Source of the DNA: Bacillota bacterium | GTDB taxonomy: Bacteria; Bacillota_I; Bacilli_A; RFN20; CAG-826 | Assembly: GCA_023443485.1 (NCBI GenBank) | Contig: JAEZUH010000075.1 | Span: forward strand, 1 to 14,959 | Length of the DNA: 14,959 bases | Reading direction: 5' to 3' | Shown: piece by piece, positions 1 to 8,119 of the stretch | How positions within the stretch are numbered: the first letter of the stretch is position 1 | Layout of the letters: the number at the start of each line of letters is the position of its first letter | Notes under the pieces: model-generated | What the model was told of the DNA's origin: nothing | What the model saw: only the letters and a program-made list of their open reading frames with translations | Database searches by the model: none | Position numbers and translations under genes: made by a program

Positions 1-1
1 T

Positions 2-1366
2 TCTTATCCTGATGAGAAGACGCACCAAAAAGTTTACGGCATGGTCAACGAGACTCTTGAAGGTCTAGTAGCTCAAGAAGTCCGTCGTTTAATTACTGAA
101 GAAAAGATTCGCCCTGATGGAAGAAAACTCGATGAAATTCGTCCTTTAGAGGCTCAAGTAGATTTGCTTCCACGTGCTCATGGCTCTGCCATGTTCACTC
201 GTGGGCAAACTCAAGTTCTCTCCATTACGACTTTAGGCGCTAAGTCTGATGAACAAATCATCGATAACTTAACCGAAGAAGAAACCCGTCACTGGATGCA
301 TCATTACAATTTCCCACCTTTCAGCGTTGGCGAAGTTGGCAGAATGGGCAGCCCAGGTCGCCGTGAAATCGGCCATGGTGCTCTCGGCGAAAGAGCTTTG
401 AGCTATGTCATCCCTTCTGAAATCGAATTCCCCTATACCATTCGTACTGTCGCGGAAGTTTTAGAATCAAATGGCTCTTCCTCCCAAGCCAGTATCTGTG
501 CTTCCTGTATGTCCTTAATGGCAGCTGGTGTCCCACTCAAAGCCATGGTTAGCGGAATTGCTATGGGTTTAATTACTTCTGGGCCATTAGATGGGAAACA
601 TCCTTATTCAATTTTGACTGATATTCAAGGCTTAGAAGACCACTTTGGCGATATGGATTTCAAAGTTGCTGGTACTGAAAAAGGTGTCACCGCTTTGCAA
701 ATGGATATCAAAATCAAAGGTGTCAGCAAGGAAATTTTACGCGAAGCGTTAGCTCAAGCCCATAAAGCAAGAGCGGTTATTCGCGAAGCAATGGCCAAAG
801 CCATCAGCGCTCCTCGTCCTGATGTCGGCAAATACGCTCCTAAGATGGATACCTTCACAATCGCGGAAGATAAAATCCGTGAAGTTATTGGAACAGGCGG
901 TAAGGTCATCAATGAAATTATTGCCAAGTGCGATGATGTGAAGATTGATATCGAAGATAGCGGCCAAGTCACGCTCTATCATATGAACCGCGACACCATC
1001 AACAAAGCCAAACAATTGATTCTTGACATAGTCAAAGAAGCCAAAGTTGGCGAAGAATACGAAGGTGAAGTTGTCCGTGTTGAAGATTATGGAGCATTTG
1101 TCCACCTTTTCGGAAATGTCGATGGCCTATGCCACGTCTCCCGTCTTGGATGGGGCTTTGTTGAAAAGGCTAGCGATGTCGTAAACATCGGTGATCGCAT
1201 CAAGGTCCAAGTCATTGAAATCGATGACAAGGGCAAGGTCAAAGTTTCGCATCGTGAATTCCTCGAAAAACCAGAAGGTTATGTCGAGCGTCCAGAAAGA
1301 GCAAGACCTGAGCATCAATCTCGCCCAGACCGCTCCTTCAATGGCCCACGTCGCTTCAAGAAATAA
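2..1366 (+). CDS. pnp: Polyribonucleotide nucleotidyltransferase (PNPase), 5'-truncated by window edge
   Basis: PNPase degrades RNA 3' to 5' with phosphate, releasing nucleoside diphosphates, and takes part in mRNA decay and RNA quality control in the cytoplasm. The frame is open from base 2, so the ATG at 41 is internal; about 454 of the usual ~700 residues are present. Visible in order: the end of the helical linker, the second RNase PH core (FTRGQTQ at 194-214, then the family-typical GRMGSPGRREIGHG block and DIQGLEDHFGDMDF, which carries the acidic active-site residues), a KH domain with its GTGG loop at 890-901, an S1 domain from about 1046 to 1260, and a short basic Arg/Pro-rich tail. 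The first RNase PH core lies outside the window. The following gene encodes an RNase J-family protein, so two RNA-decay genes are adjacent. Identification is secure from near-continuous family motifs. Confidence 0.97.
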   Translation, partial: SYPDEKTHQKVYGMVNETLEGLVAQEVRRLITEEKIRPDGRKLDEIRPLEAQVDLLPRAHGSAMFTRGQTQVLSITTLGAKSDEQIIDNLTEEETRHWMHHYNFPPFSVGEVGRMGSPGRREIGHGALGERALSYVIPSEIEFPYTIRTVAEVLESNGSSSQASICASCMSLMAAGVPLKAMVSGIAMGLITSGPLDGKHPYSILTDIQGLEDHFGDMDFKVAGTEKGVTALQMDIKIKGVSKEILREALAQAHKARAVIREAMAKAISAPRPDVGKYAPKMDTFTIAEDKIREVIGTGGKVINEIIAKCDDVKIDIEDSGQVTLYHMNRDTINKAKQLILDIVKEAKVGEEYEGEVVRVEDYGAFVHLFGNVDGLCHVSRLGWGFVEKASDVVNIGDRIKVQVIEIDDKGKVKVSHREFLEKPEGYVERPERARPEHQSRPDRSFNGPRRFKK

Positions 1367-1374
1367 ATAAAAAT

Positions 1375-1415
1375 AAGATCCTGCTTGAATTAGACTCAAC
1401 GGGGTCTTTTTCTTT
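1375..1415 (+). terminator. Rho-independent terminator after pnp
   Basis: A 9-bp stem (AAGATCCTG at 1375-1383 with CGGGGTCTT at 1400-1408, including G-U pairs) is extended, after one bulged C, by a 4-bp stem TTGA/TCAA closing a 7-nt loop. A T-rich run follows at 1407-1415. It starts 8 bp after the pnp stop, so pnp transcription probably ends here and the next gene needs its own promoter. Confidence 0.85.
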
Positions 1416-1444
1416 GAAAAATAAGTATTTTCGCTTTTTATTTA

Positions 1445-1450
1445 TATAAT
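1445..1450 (+). promoter_or_regulatory. Candidate -10 box for the RNase J-like gene
   Basis: A perfect TATAAT lies in the 146-bp gap after the pnp terminator, which would give a leader of roughly 55 nt. No good -35 hexamer is seen at normal spacing. Alternative -10-like hexamers follow (TATACT at 1458-1463, TATAAC at 1475-1480), so the exact promoter is uncertain. An inverted repeat, TAGTAT-GT-ATACTA (1451-1464), lies directly downstream. Confidence 0.4.
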
Positions 1451-1512
1451 TAGTATGTATACTATTATCAGCAATATAACATAGTCAATTTACTTAGGAG
1501 GCTTTTTAAAGC

Positions 1513-3198
1513 GTGGATAATATAAAAATTAGTGCTCTCGGCGGACTCGATGAAAACGGCCGAGATTGTTACGTTATCGAAATTAATAATGATTTATTCG
1601 TTGTTGAAGCAGGCAGTTCTTTACCAGATAAAACTATTCCTGGTGTCGACTTCCTTTTACCGAATGCCGAATATATCATCCAAAATAGAAATCGTCTAAA
1701 AGCTTACATCATCACTCATGGTCATGATGAAAGCATGTCAGGGCTGAAATACTTTTATAATCGAGCTCCCGCCCCAGTTTACTGCACGGAAACAACGAGA
1801 AAGTGCATGTTGGGACAAGCCAATATTTTAAAAGTAAAAACCAACTTTGATTTTCACATCGTCGAACCTTCGAGCAGTGTGACAATCGCCAATCATGTCA
1901 TTCATTTTTTCCAAACCTGTCATAGTGTCGCTCAATCGATGGGTGTCGCTTTTGAGACTAATCGAGGAAACATCGTCTACACCAGCGACTTCATTGTCGA
2001 TTACTCATTGAATGAATCTGGATATATTTTTGATCTACCGACATTAGGGAAAATTTCGGAAAAGCCAACTCTTATACTTCTCTCTCCTAGCAAAGGAGCG
2101 GATCGTTCCGGATACTGTGCCCCAAAACATCGCATTGTTTATTTAATTGAAAAATATTTTAAAGATACTCAACAGAGAATGTTCATATCTAGTTTTTGGC
2201 AAAATCTCTTCCGAATTAGAGGAATTCTCATTTTGTGCAAAAAATATCACAAAAAAGTTTATTTTTATGATGATTACACTGCTCAGGTAATGAATTTTCT
2301 TAGTAGCAAAGATGATGAATTGACAGCTGGACTTGAAATCGTCAATAAGGAAGATTTATTGCGTGTCAAAGAACAAGACCTAGTTATCTTAATCCTTGGT
2401 CATGGCAGCGAAATTTATGATAATATCGGCAAACTAGCCGCTCGCTCAAACGAAGATAAAAGAATCGTCATCGGCCCAAAAGATATTTTCATCTCAGCCG
2501 CCTTACCAACTCCCACTCAAGAAGTGGTGGCCACTCGTTCTCTCGATAGTCTTTATCGCACTGGATGCGAGGTTGTTTTACTCAATCATAAAGTGCTTTT
2601 TCCAATGCACGCTCACCAAGATGATTTAAAAGTTTTTCTCTCCTTGTTGAAACCAAAATACTATCTCCCCGTAAGAGGAAGCTTTGTCAATTTAATGAGC
2701 AACGCAAAACTCGCTCTTTCAATGGGAATAGGATTAAACCATAGCAATGTTTTTATCTTAGATAATGGTATGCAATTAATATTCGATGAAGCCACTCGTC
2801 CACACATGGTTCCTAATGAAGTTAACAATATCAATATTTCTCCTGTTCTTGTCGATGGAACAGGAATTAGCAAAGTCGGAAGCGACGTCATCGAAGAGAG
2901 ACGTGAACTCGGCTTTGATGGAGCTGTCGTTGTTGCCGCGACCGTCAGCATCAAAGAGAAAAAAATAATCGCTGGCCCTGATTGTCAGATGCGCGGATTC
3001 GTCTTTGTTAAAGAAGCTGAACCATTGTTAAAATCAATCTCGAACATCTATGTCGAAGAAGTCAATAACGCCCTTGCCACATCCCTAAAATTTGAAGCAA
3101 GCAAGGTCGAAAATCTCATTCGTGAAAGAGCAAAGCGATTCATTCGCCGCGAAAACGGACGCGAACCGATGGTCTTGCCTATCATTATTGAAGTTTGA
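1513..3198 (+). CDS. rnjB: RNase J2-like metallo-beta-lactamase/beta-CASP protein, probably catalytically degenerate
   Basis: RNase J proteins are cytoplasmic 5' exo-/endoribonucleases that process mRNA and rRNA; Firmicutes J2 is the weaker partner of J1. The GTG start has a strong Shine-Dalgarno (AGGAGG, 1496-1501), 11 nt upstream. At 561 aa it has full family length: beta-lactamase domain, beta-CASP insert (around 180-340), then the C-terminal dimerisation region ending REPMVLPIIIEV. The zinc motif HxHxDH reads H69-G-H71-D-E73-S74, close to the HGHDEN that I recall for B. subtilis J2. The usual Asp of motif I is Glu32, the PVHGE histidine is Arg388, and the GSQGEP motif reads GHGSEI (297-302). 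His137, Asp159 and His366 remain. Position between pnp and an FtsK/SpoIIIE gene matches rnjB gene order in Bacillus. Family assignment is sure; the J2 assignment and loss of activity are inferred. Confidence 0.88.
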   Translation: MDNIKISALGGLDENGRDCYVIEINNDLFVVEAGSSLPDKTIPGVDFLLPNAEYIIQNRNRLKAYIITHGHDESMSGLKYFYNRAPAPVYCTETTRKCMLGQANILKVKTNFDFHIVEPSSSVTIANHVIHFFQTCHSVAQSMGVAFETNRGNIVYTSDFIVDYSLNESGYIFDLPTLGKISEKPTLILLSPSKGADRSGYCAPKHRIVYLIEKYFKDTQQRMFISSFWQNLFRIRGILILCKKYHKKVYFYDDYTAQVMNFLSSKDDELTAGLEIVNKEDLLRVKEQDLVILILGHGSEIYDNIGKLAARSNEDKRIVIGPKDIFISAALPTPTQEVVATRSLDSLYRTGCEVVLLNHKVLFPMHAHQDDLKVFLSLLKPKYYLPVRGSFVNLMSNAKLALSMGIGLNHSNVFILDNGMQLIFDEATRPHMVPNEVNNINISPVLVDGTGISKVGSDVIEERRELGFDGAVVVAATVSIKEKKIIAGPDCQMRGFVFVKEAEPLLKSISNIYVEEVNNALATSLKFEASKVENLIRERAKRFIRRENGREPMVLPIIIEV

Positions 3199-3203
3199 TA
3201 AAG

Positions 3204-3226
3204 AAAGCACTTTGGTGCTTTTTTTC
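3204..3226 (+). terminator. Rho-independent terminator after rnjB
   Basis: Perfect 7-bp stem AAAGCAC (3204-3210) / GTGCTTT (3215-3221), 4-nt loop TTTG, then a continuous T run. It starts 5 bp after the stop codon and separates rnjB from the ftsK promoter. Confidence 0.88.
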
Positions 3227-3237
3227 TTAAAAACTCG

Positions 3238-3267
3238 TGGACTAATGTGCTGGCACATTTATATAAT
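3238..3267 (+). promoter_or_regulatory. Promoter of ftsK with palindrome in the spacer
   Basis: A perfect -10 TATAAT (3262-3267) and a -35-like TGGACT (3238-3243, 4 of 6 match) are separated by 18 bp. The spacer holds the palindrome AATGTGC-TG-GCACATT (3244-3259), filling nearly the whole interval between the hexamers, where a bound repressor would compete with RNA polymerase. Transcription would begin at about 3274-3276, at the ftsK start codon itself. Confidence 0.65.
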
Positions 3268-3275
3268 GTATGTGT

Positions 3276-5924
3276 ATGAGCAAAAATAAGAATCCGAAAC
3301 CAGTATCGGCTCGGCATTTAACATTCTTTGGTGGAGTTTTTTGCTGTTTGATATCAGTCTCGATGATTATCAATGTCGGAGAAATTAATCGCGCATTAAC
3401 CATCGGACCCAACTTTTTATTTGGTGTTAGCTCGTTCGTTATCTATATCTTCCTTTATGTCCTCGGTATTTCTTTTCTCTTTAGAGAAAAAGGTTTCAAA
3501 TTACGTTTCTCTTTCCCATTATTCGGAATATTGGTTTTCTTTTTAGGATCTCTTATTTTAACAACATTAATTTTTACTCAAGATAAAAGTTCCATTAGCG
3601 CCTCTCGCTTTCTCGATATGTTTAATCACATGCAAAGTGGCGAGGAAGAAAAAGGATATTTCGAATACGTAGAATTGAACCTTTTTTCTCAAATCGCCTA
3701 CCCAACTGATCTCTCTTACAGTTTTGGGGGTGGATTCCTCGGCAACTATTTAACTTCAGTAATTATTCACTATCTGAATGAAACATGGGCTTGGACTATC
3801 TCTTCAGTTCTGATCGGAGTTGGAGCGATTCTCTTCTGCATTCCTTACATTAAAAATTTCATCGTAAAGCAACGTCAAACGCCTGTTGCTGTGGCTCCAA
3901 AACCAACGATTGAGCAACCCAAAAATATCGCCAGTATCGATGCTGGTAAAGCCACCATGATAACCAAAGAAGATTATCAAGGCACGGTCAACAGCATCTC
4001 GCTAGTGAAAACTGCTGGTCAATATGACTTTTCAATTGAAAAGAAAAATCAACGTCCTCAACCAACGACAATGAAACCAGTTTTTGGTGGACCGATAGTA
4101 ACCGATAATTCACCGATTAACGCCAATTACCCCCGCGACGGAGGATTTGTTAAAGCTCGTTTCATTCATCCTGAGCTAGTAGATACTCCTGTTCAAAACG
4201 CTCCTAAAGAAGAAAGGAATGTTGCTCAGCCAGTTTCTCCTTCAACTGTTGTTGAACAGCCAAATAAACCTGAACAATTACAGCTTGATTTTGATGCTAA
4301 GCCAGTCGTTGATATTGAATTAGCGAAAATTAAGCCAACTTTCGTAGAAAGAAAAGTCGTTAACAAAGTGGAGCCAGAAACTGAAAATATTGAAAAAATC
4401 ATTCCTCAGCCAGTTGTTAATAAACCTATCAAATGGATTGCTCCCTCTCCTGAACTTCTCGATACCTTAGAAGTGACTGAAGCTCTCGAAGTCAATAAAA
4501 AAGTGGCGGATGAAAGAACGGTGTTGATTAATCAAGTTCTCGCTGATTTCAATATCGGAGCTAACGTTATCGATTATACAATCGGTCCCGCTGTCACTCG
4601 TTTCAACATCCGTTATGAGAGTAACGTCTCCTCGCGTTCTATCAATATTCTTGTCGATGACTTATCGAGAAGATTAGGTGGCGTTCCCGCTCGTTTTGAA
4701 CCGGTTGTTGAAGGGCAAATTTATTCTGGCTTAGAAATTCCTAACGCTACAATTACCCCAGTCGGTTTCAAAGAAGTCTATGAGAATCTTCCTGATGCAA
4801 AGAAGCATCCTCTCGCAGTTGCTTTTGGAAAAAACATCTCGGGCGATGTCATCTATGCTGATTTCAATGAATTCCCTCACTTATTAGTTGCTGGTACTTC
4901 AGGAAGTGGTAAATCAATATTTATCCACGCTTTAATTACCACCCTCGTGATGCGTAATTCTCCGGAAGCCCTTCGTATGGCAATCATTGATCCAAAAAGA
5001 GTGGAAATGGTTCGCTATCGAGACATGCCTCATTTACTATGTCCCATTGTGAGCGATTCTAGCCAAGCGGCGTTATTCCTCAACAAGATGGTGGAAGAAA
5101 TGAATGAGAGATATGTCCTTTTTGAAGAAGCTGGAGGATGCACTTCCATACCTGAATATAACGAATACGCTGAAGAAAACCATAAACCTAAACTCCCCTA
5201 TATCATCGTCGTTATCGATGAGTTTGGTGATTTAGTAACAACACATAAAGAAACCACTCAACCGATTTTATTATTAGGACAAAAAGCTCGTGCTTGTGGC
5301 ATTCATCTCTTGATATCCACTCAGAGCCCAACCACCAATATCATCACTGGTTCAATTAAGAGCAATCTCGCCACTCATGTCGCTTTAGCGACATCAAACG
5401 TTACCCAGTCCATTACTATCCTCGGAGAAGGAGGAGCGGAAAAACTTCTCGGAAAAGGCGACATGCTCGTTCAATCTCCTCTCGTTAGCCGAGTTGGTCT
5501 AGTTCGACTCCAATGTGCCTTTATTCAAAGAAAAGAAATTGTCCGAGTTGTCGGGTATCTCAAAGAGCATTATTCAACCAACTATAGTGAAAGATTCCTC
5601 AATTTAGAGGAAGAAGCTGCTAAGGCCGGCCAAGCTGCTGTGATGAATGGAACTGTTTCAGCTTCACTCGATCCTGCTGAAGAAGCCAAATATCAAGGCA
5701 TAAAAGAGTGGGTTATGGGCCAAGAATTTATGTCAATGTCACGCATTCAGGGTGAATGTGCGGTTGGCTTTAATCGCGCTCGTCGCTTCTTTACTCGTTT
5801 ACAACAAGAAGGTGTTGTTTCCACTGATGTCGAAGCTAATCGAGGTTGCCGTGTCTTAATGCACGATACCACTAGTGGAAATTATGAAATACCAACCAGT
5901 GAAGATTACAGCTCAATAGGATAG
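3276..5924 (+). CDS. ftsK: FtsK/SpoIIIE-family DNA translocase
   Basis: A membrane-anchored, ATP-driven double-stranded DNA pump that clears chromosomes from the closing septum. The N-terminus has about four hydrophobic spans within residues 15-190, then a Pro/Gln/Val-rich linker to about 400, then the alpha/beta motor: Walker A GTSGSGKS (540-547), Walker B VVIDE with D648/E649, and GGAEKLLGKGDML. A C-terminal winged-helix gamma domain, which reads chromosomal orientation sequences, follows at about 820-865. Length (882 aa) is normal for the family. Two usually conserved motor arginines appear replaced: STQRP reads STQSP (S684) and SRTIL reads SITIL (I713). ATG 3276 is preferred over the in-frame ATG at 3270 because the -10 box ends at 3267; there is no Shine-Dalgarno, so the mRNA is probably leaderless. 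The stop overlaps the next gene's ribosome-binding site. Confidence 0.93.
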   Translation: MSKNKNPKPVSARHLTFFGGVFCCLISVSMIINVGEINRALTIGPNFLFGVSSFVIYIFLYVLGISFLFREKGFKLRFSFPLFGILVFFLGSLILTTLIFTQDKSSISASRFLDMFNHMQSGEEEKGYFEYVELNLFSQIAYPTDLSYSFGGGFLGNYLTSVIIHYLNETWAWTISSVLIGVGAILFCIPYIKNFIVKQRQTPVAVAPKPTIEQPKNIASIDAGKATMITKEDYQGTVNSISLVKTAGQYDFSIEKKNQRPQPTTMKPVFGGPIVTDNSPINANYPRDGGFVKARFIHPELVDTPVQNAPKEERNVAQPVSPSTVVEQPNKPEQLQLDFDAKPVVDIELAKIKPTFVERKVVNKVEPETENIEKIIPQPVVNKPIKWIAPSPELLDTLEVTEALEVNKKVADERTVLINQVLADFNIGANVIDYTIGPAVTRFNIRYESNVSSRSINILVDDLSRRLGGVPARFEPVVEGQIYSGLEIPNATITPVGFKEVYENLPDAKKHPLAVAFGKNISGDVIYADFNEFPHLLVAGTSGSGKSIFIHALITTLVMRNSPEALRMAIIDPKRVEMVRYRDMPHLLCPIVSDSSQAALFLNKMVEEMNERYVLFEEAGGCTSIPEYNEYAEENHKPKLPYIIVVIDEFGDLVTTHKETTQPILLLGQKARACGIHLLISTQSPTTNIITGSIKSNLATHVALATSNVTQSITILGEGGAEKLLGKGDMLVQSPLVSRVGLVRLQCAFIQRKEIVRVVGYLKEHYSTNYSERFLNLEEEAAKAGQAAVMNGTVSASLDPAEEAKYQGIKEWVMGQEFMSMSRIQGECAVGFNRARRFFTRLQQEGVVSTDVEANRGCRVLMHDTTSGNYEIPTSEDYSSIG

Positions 5925-5934
5925 AGGAAAATAC

Positions 5935-8064
5935 ATGAATTATTTTGTTAAAGCTAAATTGATTTCATTGCGTCGTATTACCTTATTGATTTTTACACAA
6001 AATATCATCCCCGATAACATCGATTTCCATCTCTATATTGGCGATAAGAGAAAAGAAACACTCAAAATTATCCGCCATGCCGCTAATCTGAATGTCAATT
6101 TTTATGAGTTAGAAATGAGCGAGGATTATCCTTTTGGGCATCGATGCTTTCTTTATATCCCTTCTTATCCTCTTCAAGTTATCGATAATTCACAGGCCAT
6201 TCATTTTGCTGAAGCCGAGAACTTATTTTCTTGTCCCGAAGTTTCTTTTGGCAACTTCTATACCCCAGAAAAAACGACTTTCCGTGTTTGGGCCCCTTTA
6301 TCGACTTTAGCGGTATTAAAAATTATCCGCGATGACAAACATTTTGATGTCTATCCGATGCAAAGAAAAGAAAAAGGCATTTACGAAATCTCGCTATCTG
6401 GTGATTTTGAAAATGTCAGTTATTGCTATCTTATTGAAAATAACGGTATGACTCGCCAAGCTCGTGATCCCTACGCTCGAGCGACCACATTGGATAGCCA
6501 ATATTCGGCGGTTGTCGATCTCTCAAAGATAAAGAATATACCTCTTAAACATCCAAAAACGAAAATCAATAATCTCCTTGATTGTGTGATATATGAAACC
6601 AATGTTCGTGATTTTACCGAAGATAAACACACAAACATAGAACAAAAAGGAAAATACCTAGGTTTTGTGGAACCAGGACGTTCAACAGTGAAAAACCACC
6701 CTGCTGGTCTTGATTATCTCAAATATCTTGGCATTACCCATATTCAATTGAATCCGATTCTCGATTTTAGAGGAGTTCCTGATTTAAAAGTTAATCTAGG
6801 ATATAACTGGGGATACGATCCAATCAGTTTCTTCGCTATCGAAGGCTCATATTCTAATTCCCCTGAAAAGCCTCTTGCTCGTATGGAAGAATTCAAGGCC
6901 ATGGTGGAAGAATTACATGAAAGCGATATTCGGACCATTGTTGATGTGGTTTATAACCATGTCTATGAGTACTTTGAAAGCGATTTAGAAAAGATTGTTC
7001 CTGGATACTTCTTTAGAATAAAGAAAAACGGCATGTTATCCCAAGCCTCTGGCTGTGGAAATGATTTTGCTAGTGAAAAGACCATGGCGCGCAAAATCAT
7101 CGTTGAAAGCGCCAAAAATCTCGTTGAACTTTATGATATTGATGGTTTCCGTTTTGATTTGATGGGATTACTCGACATTGAGACAATGAGAATTCTAGCC
7201 GATGAATGTCGGAAAATAAAAAGTGATCTGGTCTTCTATGGTGAAGGATGGAACATGGATGCCAACTTACCAGAAAACGAAAAGGCTTGTTCTGATAACG
7301 CTGCATTGTTGCCGGATTATGGATTCTTTAATGAGATGTTTCGCGATATCGCTAAAGGCCCAACTTTTCACGATAAGATAGCTCAAAAAGGTTTCATCAA
7401 TGGAGATGTTGGTTATCGCTTTGGAGCAAATTTCATCTTTCATGGTTCTGTTATCAATCACTCCTATGAACCAAAATTTGTCTTTGCTCATCAATCAATC
7501 AACTATGTTGAATGCCACGACAACAATACACTTTTTGATAAATTGACTTTTTCCAATTTTGAAGAAGATGAAAATACACTCTATAAACGAATCAAGCTCG
7601 CAAATGCATTAACAGTTTTATCTTTTGGTGTCCCCTTTATTCATATGGGACAAGAAATTGGCTTGAGCAAATACGGACTCGATAATACTTACAATCGTTT
7701 GTATGTCAACAATATGAATTGGGAACAAGTCGACACTAATTTTGATATGGTATCCTATTTGAAGATGGTGATTGAGTTGAGAAAGAACGCTCTTCCCTAT
7801 CTCAAACTAAATACTCAAAAAGACATCGCTAATCTCTTTGAAACTTTCTATTGCGATAATGGGCTACTTGTTTTTTACTCTGATAAGAAAGAACTACTTC
7901 AGAAATATCAAAAATTATTGATTGTTATTAACCCTACTAATGCTAATCAAACATTTCACACTGATGAATACTTTGCCTCGTTAACTTTAGCTAAAGAAGG
8001 CGAAGTGCTCACCAAAAACAACTTAATTCCACCGACTTCATTTAATATTTTATATATAAAATAA
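5935..8064 (+). CDS. pulA: Type I pullulanase (GH13), cytoplasmic debranching enzyme
   Basis: Hydrolyses alpha-1,6 branch points of pullulan, glycogen and limit dextrins. There is no signal peptide, so it should act inside the cell on glycogen or imported oligosaccharides. Layout: an N-terminal domain (1-100), a CBM48-like domain (about 105-200, FRVWAPLS), then the GH13 barrel. The type I signature YNWGYDP is at 290-296. Conserved regions: DVVYNH (337-342), GFRFDLMG with nucleophile D408, YGEGW with acid/base E437, and YVECHDN with D529. The layout and 709-aa length match B. subtilis AmyX as I recall it. The ATG follows AGAGGA (5923-5928), which overlaps the ftsK stop, so it is likely co-transcribed and translationally coupled with ftsK despite no functional link. 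No maltodextrin genes are nearby and no terminator is visible after the stop. Confidence 0.95.
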   Translation: MNYFVKAKLISLRRITLLIFTQNIIPDNIDFHLYIGDKRKETLKIIRHAANLNVNFYELEMSEDYPFGHRCFLYIPSYPLQVIDNSQAIHFAEAENLFSCPEVSFGNFYTPEKTTFRVWAPLSTLAVLKIIRDDKHFDVYPMQRKEKGIYEISLSGDFENVSYCYLIENNGMTRQARDPYARATTLDSQYSAVVDLSKIKNIPLKHPKTKINNLLDCVIYETNVRDFTEDKHTNIEQKGKYLGFVEPGRSTVKNHPAGLDYLKYLGITHIQLNPILDFRGVPDLKVNLGYNWGYDPISFFAIEGSYSNSPEKPLARMEEFKAMVEELHESDIRTIVDVVYNHVYEYFESDLEKIVPGYFFRIKKNGMLSQASGCGNDFASEKTMARKIIVESAKNLVELYDIDGFRFDLMGLLDIETMRILADECRKIKSDLVFYGEGWNMDANLPENEKACSDNAALLPDYGFFNEMFRDIAKGPTFHDKIAQKGFINGDVGYRFGANFIFHGSVINHSYEPKFVFAHQSINYVECHDNNTLFDKLTFSNFEEDENTLYKRIKLANALTVLSFGVPFIHMGQEIGLSKYGLDNTYNRLYVNNMNWEQVDTNFDMVSYLKMVIELRKNALPYLKLNTQKDIANLFETFYCDNGLLVFYSDKKELLQKYQKLLIVINPTNANQTFHTDEYFASLTLAKEGEVLTKNNLIPPTSFNILYIK

Positions 8065-8093
8065 GATTGCGACTTTTCAAAGCTTTGCTCGAT

Positions 8094-8099
8094 TATAAT
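8094..8099 (+). promoter_or_regulatory. Candidate -10 box upstream of the small OB-fold-like gene
   Basis: A perfect TATAAT with transcription start near 8106, followed by a GGGGAG ribosome-binding site (8109-8114) 5 nt before the ATG. No convincing -35 is seen. The 10-bp palindrome CAAAGCTTTG (8078-8087) lies just upstream, where a -35 region would be. Confidence 0.45.
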
Positions 8100-8119
8100 G
8101 ATGATAATGGGGAGCTTTT

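Noticed and set aside
749..1105. 118-codon open frame on the minus strand opposite pnp
   Set aside because: It lies wholly opposite conserved KH and S1 coding sequence, has no ribosome-binding site and resembles no family; it is a shadow of pnp codon usage.
41..1366. pnp starting at ATG 41
   Set aside because: The same frame is open back to base 2 and the protein would lack the first RNase PH core; the gene is cut by the window edge, not short.
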